Shown: positions 59,092-64,000 of the stretch, in pieces
Numbering within the stretch: position 1 is the stretch's first letter
Layout: each line of letters starts with the position of its first letter
Assembly (NCBI GenBank): GCA_002343845.1
Contig: DDSQ01000084.1
Coordinates: 10,867-74,866 of the forward strand
From: Planctomycetes bacterium UBA2386
GTDB taxonomy: Bacteria > Planctomycetota > UBA1135 > UBA2386
Reading direction: 5' to 3'
DNA length: 64,000 nucleotides
Made by a program: the position numbers and the translations under genes
Notes under the pieces: generated by a model
The model's database searches: none
Told to the model about the DNA's origin: nothing
The model's input: the letters and a program-made list of their open reading frames with translations, nothing else

Positions 59092-61767
59092 ATGTCCACG
59101 CGCCCTCTAGTGACCCTCACGTTGGCTCTCGCGCCGCTTGCGGCGCAGGGCATTCAGGTCGAGCCGGCCCAACTGCTGCCCGGCGACCAGACCGTCGGTC
59201 CGGCCACCGCCGACCAACGCGCGCCGGTGATGGCGACCGGCGGTGGCACCACGCTGGTCGTCTGGGACGATCTGCGCGGCGGGGACCGCGACGTGTTCGC
59301 AACGCGCCTCGACCCGAACGGCGCGCCGCTCGACCCGGTGCCGATCGCGATCGCGCATGGCAGCGCCGACCAGACCGCGCCGCAGGTGGCCTGGAACGGC
59401 ACGCACTTCCTCGTCGCCTGGCTGAGCCAGGAGTCCTCGGCCGGTTGGTATCGCAACGAGCCGCGTGCGGTGCGAATCACCCCGCAGGGCAGCATCGTCG
59501 ACACCACCCCGATCGCGCTACCGGTCGAAGCCGACACGCTCGTGTTGGCCAGCGATGGCGCCGAATGGCTGCTCGCCAGCACCGGCACCGCCGCCGGCAA
59601 CTCCGGCATCCGCGGCTGGCGCATCGCGGGCAGCGGCGCGCTGCTGACGCCGGCCGGGCCGACGCTGATCCCGGCCACCTACTTCCTCTACTTCAACGTG
59701 GGCCTCGCGTGGGCCAACAGCACGTGGCTCGTGATCTGGTCGCAGAACGACGACGTCGTCGGCCGACGCTTCGACGCCAACCTGCAGCCGCTCGACGCGG
59801 CACCGGTGGCGTTGCGCGCGACGCCGCGCATCGAGGCGCAACCTCACCTCGCCAGCAACGGCACGCAGTTCTTGATCACGACGTGGGACCAGGACACCTA
59901 CTGGAGCCAGGGTGTGAGCTGCGTGCGGTTCACGTCGGCGCTGACGCCGCTCGACACGACTCCGATCGCGGTCGGCGCGCAGGCCGCCTACCTGCCCGGC
60001 GCGCGCGCCGCGTGGGACGGCAGCCAGTGGGTCGTCGGCTGGCTGGCCTTTCCGTCGATGCGCGTCGCGAGCGTCGCGAGCAATGGCGCGGTGCTCGACC
60101 CGGGCGGCCAGCTCGTCGAACCGAACGCAACCGCGTCGATCTACACGCCGGCCATCGCCGGCCGGAATGGCGGCGGCGCGCAGGTCGTGTGGCAGGATCT
60201 GCGCAACAACACCACCGCCGACCTCTACGGCGCGACGTTGACCGGGGCGGGCGGTCTCGGGCCCGTGCAACCAGTTGCACTCGGCACGCCCGACCAGCAG
60301 ACGCCGTCGATCGCCGGCGGCGATCGCGGCCATGTCGTCGTGTTCCGAACCGGCAACTCGGCGAACAGCGTGATCGGAGCGCAGCGCTACGATGCATTTG
60401 GCGCGCCGATCGACCCGCAGCCGATCGTGGTCGGTACGGCGACGGCAACCAGCCGCCCCGCTGTGGCCTTCGATGGCACTCGCTGGCTGATCTGCTGGAA
60501 CCAGGCCAACACGGTGGTCGGTTGTCGCATGGCCACCGATGGCACGTTGCTCGACGCGGCGCCGTTCGTGGTGCTGCCGGGCGTGAGCACGGCGTTCGGC
60601 GCACCCGATGTCGCCGCCAACAACGGAGTGTTCCTGGTCACCGCGGTGCGGCCGTCGACCTACCCGCAGTTCCAGTACCCGTGGGGCCGTCGGGTGCGCG
60701 GCAGCGACGGCCTGATGCTCGATGCGGGTCCCCTGCTGCTCGGCAGTTCGTTCGCGGTGAGGCCGCGGGTCAGCGCGCTCGGCGCTGGCTTCGTCGTCGT
60801 CTACGAGCAGCACTGGTCGCACAACCAGACCAGCAGCACGATCGCGCGCACGCTGGTCGACCCGAACGGTGGCGTCGGCGCAACCGGCGGCGTTGCAATC
60901 GCGACCTCGTCGGCGTGGGGTGCGGTCGATGTCGCCAGCGACGGCACCACCGCGCTGATTGTGTGGGCCAGCGGCTCGAACCACGTCAACGAAGACGTCT
61001 TCGCCCAGCGCATGGACCAGAACGGCAACATGCTGGGAGCGCCGGTGAACCTCACCGCGGCGGCCGCCAGTGGGCAGTCGTATCCGGCGGTGAGCCACGA
61101 CGGCGAGCACTTCCTGGTCGCCTTCGAGACGCTGCAGAACAACGTGTTCTTCGACCGCGCGCCCGACGTCGCCGCGGTGCGAGTGCGCACCGACGGCACC
61201 GTCGTCGACGCGCAGCCGCAGCTGCTGTTCACGGGCCTCGGCCAGGATCGCGCTCCGGCACTCGGCGAACCCGTCGAGGGCCACCTGCTGGTCGCGGTGC
61301 ATCGGTTCGTCGCCGACGGCGTCTACGCGAGCAATCGAGTGTCGCTGCGCGTGTGGGGACCGTCGGGCCTCTTGCGCTTCGGCACCGGCACCCCGGGCTG
61401 TGACGGCGCGGTGCGCTGCCACGGCAACTCGGCGCCGCGCGTCGGCAACATCGGGTTCGCGCTGATCGGTGACCGCCTTGCCGCGCTGGAGCCGACGATC
61501 GTGCTGTTCGCCCCCGGCGCCGATGTGGCCGGCAGCGACCCGTTCGGCATCGGCGTCCTGCTGCACGTGAACCCGGCCGGATTGATGATCCTGTCGACGA
61601 CCGCCGACGTCCGTGGTGTCGCGATCCAGCCGCTGGTGATTCCGCCGGTGCCGACCTTGGCTGGCATCGTCCTCCACTCGCAGATGGCGGCCATCTACAC
61701 CGCCTGCCTGCCGAGCCCGCTCGGGCTCGGCACGTCCAACGGCGTCACGTTGACGGTCCGACCGTGA
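59092..61767 (+). CDS. Large secreted beta-propeller-like protein, 891 residues
   Basis: Signal peptide (RPLVTLTLALAPLAAQ) followed by many repeats. Each contains VVWDDLRGGDRDVFATRLDP, FLVAWLSQES, WLVIWSQNDDVVGRRFDANL, WVVGWLAFPS, VVWQDLRNNTTADLYGATLT, WLICWNQANTVVGCRMATDG or LIVWASGSNHVNEDVFAQRM. These 50-60 residue units end in P-L-D-x-x-P or similar. They resemble bacterial secreted propeller repeats in which each blade has a W-D/W-V strand and a final acidic turn. The C-terminus (GTPGCDGAVRCHGNSAPRVG; GIVLHSQMAAIYTACLPSPL; GLGTSNGVTLTVRP) is a tail also seen in other proteins of the window. It is a surface-exposed or extracellular protein. Confidence 0.75.
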   Translation: MSTRPLVTLTLALAPLAAQGIQVEPAQLLPGDQTVGPATADQRAPVMATGGGTTLVVWDDLRGGDRDVFATRLDPNGAPLDPVPIAIAHGSADQTAPQVAWNGTHFLVAWLSQESSAGWYRNEPRAVRITPQGSIVDTTPIALPVEADTLVLASDGAEWLLASTGTAAGNSGIRGWRIAGSGALLTPAGPTLIPATYFLYFNVGLAWANSTWLVIWSQNDDVVGRRFDANLQPLDAAPVALRATPRIEAQPHLASNGTQFLITTWDQDTYWSQGVSCVRFTSALTPLDTTPIAVGAQAAYLPGARAAWDGSQWVVGWLAFPSMRVASVASNGAVLDPGGQLVEPNATASIYTPAIAGRNGGGAQVVWQDLRNNTTADLYGATLTGAGGLGPVQPVALGTPDQQTPSIAGGDRGHVVVFRTGNSANSVIGAQRYDAFGAPIDPQPIVVGTATATSRPAVAFDGTRWLICWNQANTVVGCRMATDGTLLDAAPFVVLPGVSTAFGAPDVAANNGVFLVTAVRPSTYPQFQYPWGRRVRGSDGLMLDAGPLLLGSSFAVRPRVSALGAGFVVVYEQHWSHNQTSSTIARTLVDPNGGVGATGGVAIATSSAWGAVDVASDGTTALIVWASGSNHVNEDVFAQRMDQNGNMLGAPVNLTAAAASGQSYPAVSHDGEHFLVAFETLQNNVFFDRAPDVAAVRVRTDGTVVDAQPQLLFTGLGQDRAPALGEPVEGHLLVAVHRFVADGVYASNRVSLRVWGPSGLLRFGTGTPGCDGAVRCHGNSAPRVGNIGFALIGDRLAALEPTIVLFAPGADVAGSDPFGIGVLLHVNPAGLMILSTTADVRGVAIQPLVIPPVPTLAGIVLHSQMAAIYTACLPSPLGLGTSNGVTLTVRP

Positions 61768-61835
61768 TTCCAGGAGTCGCGGCTCGGCATCAGGTCGCGG
61801 CCACGCCCGGCCACAGCTCCATCGTGAACACCCGA

Positions 61836-61900
61836 TCCGGAGTATCGTGGGTGGGTTACGCGGGGCCCGTGACCGCAGCTTCTTCTTCCCGCTCCCGCGC
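61836..61900 (+). repeat. Dispersed intergenic repeat, copy 8
   Basis: CCGGAGTATCGTGGGTGGG, TTACGCGGGGCCCGTGACCG, CAGCTTCTTCTTCCCGCTCCCGC (two adjoining segments). It lies between the convergent ends of the 891-residue protein gene and the radical SAM gene. The remaining bases of this 229-base gap show nothing else. Confidence 0.75.
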
Positions 61901-61996
61901 GGCCGATCGCTCGGACGGCCAGTCGCGCGCGTGGGCTGTTGCCGACCTCGCTGGCCAGCTCGTGCGCATGGGCTGACCTTCGCGCGCAGAGCGTGG

Positions 61997-63577
61997 TCAG
62001 TCCCCAAGCCGACGCGCCGAGGCGAAGGGGCCGGGCGCATCCCAGAAGGAGCCTTGCTCGTACATGTAGCGCAGCTGTTGGTAGCGCGCGAAGGCCTCCA
62101 TGATCGGCAGCGTCGCCTGCGGGTTCTTCGGCAGCACCTTCATGACGCGTGACCACATGTCGCGCGAGGGTTCGTCGAGCTTGGGGATGTCGGCGATCAG
62201 GGCCAACGTGTCGCGGTCGACCGAACGCAGTGCCGAATTCCGTTGCGTCGTGCGCGGCGGTGCGTGCGGGTACTCGAGGGCAGCGACGTAGTCCACGATG
62301 CGCTGGCCGAAGTTCGCCGGGTGGTAGAGGCTGTTGGCGAGCCCGCGAATGCCCTGCGTGAGTTCCTCGCGCGTCATGCGCTGCGGCACGACGTTCGAGT
62401 TCCACGGGTGACCGGGCACTTCGTAGGCGTCGACGAGGCGGCCGGTGCGCTCGAGCCGCGCGTGCAGCGGCGTGGCGTGTGGGGCCGCCAACGCCGAGAG
62501 CGTCAGGATCGGCACGGCCGACGCCATGGCGAACTCGAACTGCTGCGCGAAGATGCTGGTCTCGTCTTCGTCGAAGCCGCAGATCATCCCGGCCGTCACG
62601 CCGATGCCGTTCGCCAGGAAGCGCCGAACCTGGTCGACGATGGTGGGGTTCTCTTGGTGCGGATTGCGCAGCTTGAGGTTCTGCACCTTGCGCGCGCCGA
62701 CCAGGCTCGCTGCGTTCGTCGTTTCGATCCCGATGAAGCAGTGTGTCAGCCCGGCCAACGCGGCGAGGCGCAGCACTTCGTCGTCGCGCGCGGCGTCGAT
62801 CGACAGTTGCGTCGAGAGCGACATGCGACCGTCGGTCCGGCGGTCGTTCCAGTCGGCAACCGCTGCGAACATCTCCTTGACCCACCTGCGGTTGGCAGTC
62901 GTGTTGTCGTCGGCGAGCAGCACGCTGCGATAGCCGTGCGCGTAGACGACATCCAACTCGGCGACGATGCGTTCGATCGGCTTGTGCCGCTGCGTGCGGC
63001 CGACGTACTGGATCACGTCGCAGAACTCACACAGGAACGGACAGCCGCGCGAGGTCTGGACGGTGGCCGTCAGGACCCGCGGGTTGTACTTGGCGTACAG
63101 GTCCCACCGCGGAATGGGGGAAAGCGCGAGGTCCGGCTTGCCGCCGACGTATTCCGGCTTCGGCGCGCCCCGGCGCAAGTCGTCGAAGAGCTCGGGCGCG
63201 ATCTCCTCGATCTCGTTCCGCACGAGCACGTCGCAGTGCGGTCGCACGACTTCGGGGCAGAGCGACGCGTGTGGGCCGCCGATCAGGACCGTCTTGCCGC
63301 GTCGACGAAACTCGGCCGCGATGGCCTTCGTGCGGCCCCATTGACTGATCTTGCCCGTGATGCCGACGAAGTCGACGTCGAGGTCGAAGTCGACCGGCTC
63401 GAGGTGCTCGTCACAGATCTCGACGTGCATGTCGCGCGGCACCATCGCCGCGAGCGTGGGCACCACGAGGTCGGCCAGGAACACGGCCGGCTCGTAACCA
63501 CGGCCGGCGTAGACCTCGGCGCCGTAGTAGGTCGGGAAGTCCGCGGCCGGATTGACGAGGTAGATCGAACGTGTCAC
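61997..63577 (-). CDS. B12-binding-domain radical SAM protein
   Basis: 526 residues. The N-terminal ~140 residues have the cobalamin-binding Rossmann-like domain of this class (IYLVNPAADFPTYYGAEVYA; EICDEHLEPVDFDLDVDFVG; KTVLIGGPHASLCPEVVRPH; a classical DxHxxG motif is not obvious). The radical SAM core has the cysteine motif CPFLCEFC and QTSRGCPF, then YRSVLLADDNTTANRRWVKE, LSIDAARDDEVLRLAALAGL, CFIGIETTNAASLVGARKVQ and IGVTAGMICGFDEDETSIFA. The C-terminal ~120 residues (DUF4070-like: NSNVVPQRMTREELTQGIRG) complete the usual length. Reactions in the family include methylations and rearrangements of unactivated carbon. Product and substrate are unknown. It has no adjacent biosynthetic partner. 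Confidence 0.85.
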   Translation of the reverse strand: MTRSIYLVNPAADFPTYYGAEVYAGRGYEPAVFLADLVVPTLAAMVPRDMHVEICDEHLEPVDFDLDVDFVGITGKISQWGRTKAIAAEFRRRGKTVLIGGPHASLCPEVVRPHCDVLVRNEIEEIAPELFDDLRRGAPKPEYVGGKPDLALSPIPRWDLYAKYNPRVLTATVQTSRGCPFLCEFCDVIQYVGRTQRHKPIERIVAELDVVYAHGYRSVLLADDNTTANRRWVKEMFAAVADWNDRRTDGRMSLSTQLSIDAARDDEVLRLAALAGLTHCFIGIETTNAASLVGARKVQNLKLRNPHQENPTIVDQVRRFLANGIGVTAGMICGFDEDETSIFAQQFEFAMASAVPILTLSALAAPHATPLHARLERTGRLVDAYEVPGHPWNSNVVPQRMTREELTQGIRGLANSLYHPANFGQRIVDYVAALEYPHAPPRTTQRNSALRSVDRDTLALIADIPKLDEPSRDMWSRVMKVLPKNPQATLPIMEAFARYQQLRYMYEQGSFWDAPGPFASARRLGD

Positions 63578-63851
63578 GACGCGGTCTTCGGGTTGGATGC
63601 TCGACGTCGGAGTGCACTCATGGCGCGCGCCCGGCGGTCTGGAAACCGCAGTCAGCGGGTCTGGGCGGTGAATGTCGGGATCGCGCTTGCCGAGGCGGCG
63701 AGTGCGTGCCGTCGATCAGCCTGGTTCGTTCGTGGGTGTTGCCGTCCTTGCCGCCGCTTGCCGAGTGATCGTAGCAGTGGTTCCGTGACCGCGGGGAGGT
63801 CGTGGCGGGGAGCGTTGTGTCCCTAGGGAGGAGAAACGGTGGGGACGGGCG

Positions 63852-63958
63852 CGAAACAGGCTCTTCCAACCGGGATGGACGGGGGGCTGGTGGCGGGGGC
63901 AGGATGGCGCTGGCGGGTTCCGGGTGGGCCGGGACCGCATCTTCTTCCTGCGTCCCAT
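63852..63958 (+). repeat. Dispersed intergenic repeat, copy 9
   Basis: GGGATGGACGGGGGGCTGG, GGCGGGGGCAGGATGGCGC, TGGCGGGTTCCGGGTGGGCC, GGGACCGCATCTTCTTCCTG, CGTCCC. A full-length copy in the 423 bases after the radical SAM gene start. Apart from this copy, 63578-64000 shows no convincing gene; a short AT-richer patch (63761-63785) may hold a promoter. Confidence 0.75.
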
Positions 63959-64000
63959 CGCCGTGTCCGGATCGCTGCGACGGCGCGGCAGGTCGCCCGA

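Overview
This is a very G+C-rich bacterial chromosome segment (roughly 70% G+C by eye) with codon usage to match. The gene content points to Planctomycetota, as an inference rather than a phylogeny. It has many large secreted proteins with beta-propeller or kelch-like repeats, carboxypeptidase-regulatory-like domains, a 3-keto-disaccharide hydrolase (DUF1080) fusion, a membrane-bound Ser/Thr kinase with WD40-like repeats beside a small sigma factor, and multiheme cytochromes. Many starts are GTG or TTG, some with a good Shine-Dalgarno sequence.

The most interesting region is 14.9-21.8 kb, a complete RNA-repair locus. The divergent regulator rtcR (sigma-54 activator with a CARF-type sensor) faces an operon on the minus strand: an unknown 121-residue protein, the Ro60 orthologue rsr, a block of four tandem structured RNAs, rtcB (RNA ligase) and rtcA (RNA 3'-phosphate cyclase). 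A textbook -24/-12 sigma-54 promoter lies upstream of the first gene, and a perfect inverted repeat lies further upstream. The four RNAs (17492-17958) share a two-helix stem with many compensatory base changes. Three carry a circularly permuted tRNA-like domain (T-arm, closed acceptor stem, and in two of them a D-arm). They are read here as a tandem family of bacterial Y RNAs, one without a tRNA-like domain and one lacking the D-arm.

Layout. 0-15 kb: a partial membrane protein, a propeller lipoprotein, a small unknown protein, a Dabb-domain protein, an alpha/beta hydrolase-DUF1080 fusion, a methyltransferase-TIM barrel fusion, a hybrid histidine kinase, a DinB-like protein, secreted unknowns and a polytopic glycosyltransferase-like protein. 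15-22 kb: RNA repair. 22-31.8 kb: envelope proteins, a Fic protein and an intradiol-dioxygenase-fold protein. 31.9-44 kb: electron-transfer genes, namely a 9-10 haem protein with LVIVD repeats, a beta-barrel porin, a divergent 16-18 haem protein, and further on a five-haem protein. 44-50 kb: a DCC-family thiol protein, a macro-domain protein, a WD40-like lipoprotein and a kelch protein. 50-54.4 kb: a sigma factor divergent from a kinase. 54.4-56.5 kb: a broken-up stretch with a truncated SbtA-like gene, a 5'-truncated SDR gene and a lower-G+C methyltransferase. 56.5-64 kb: two large secreted proteins and a B12-binding radical SAM protein.

A dispersed intergenic repeat of about 45-110 bp occurs at least nine times, all in the same orientation, mostly next to gene starts or ends. 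No rRNA, CRISPR array, complete tRNA gene or intact insertion sequence was seen. Two weak relics are an IS91-like transposase fragment and a tRNA-Ser-like 3' end.
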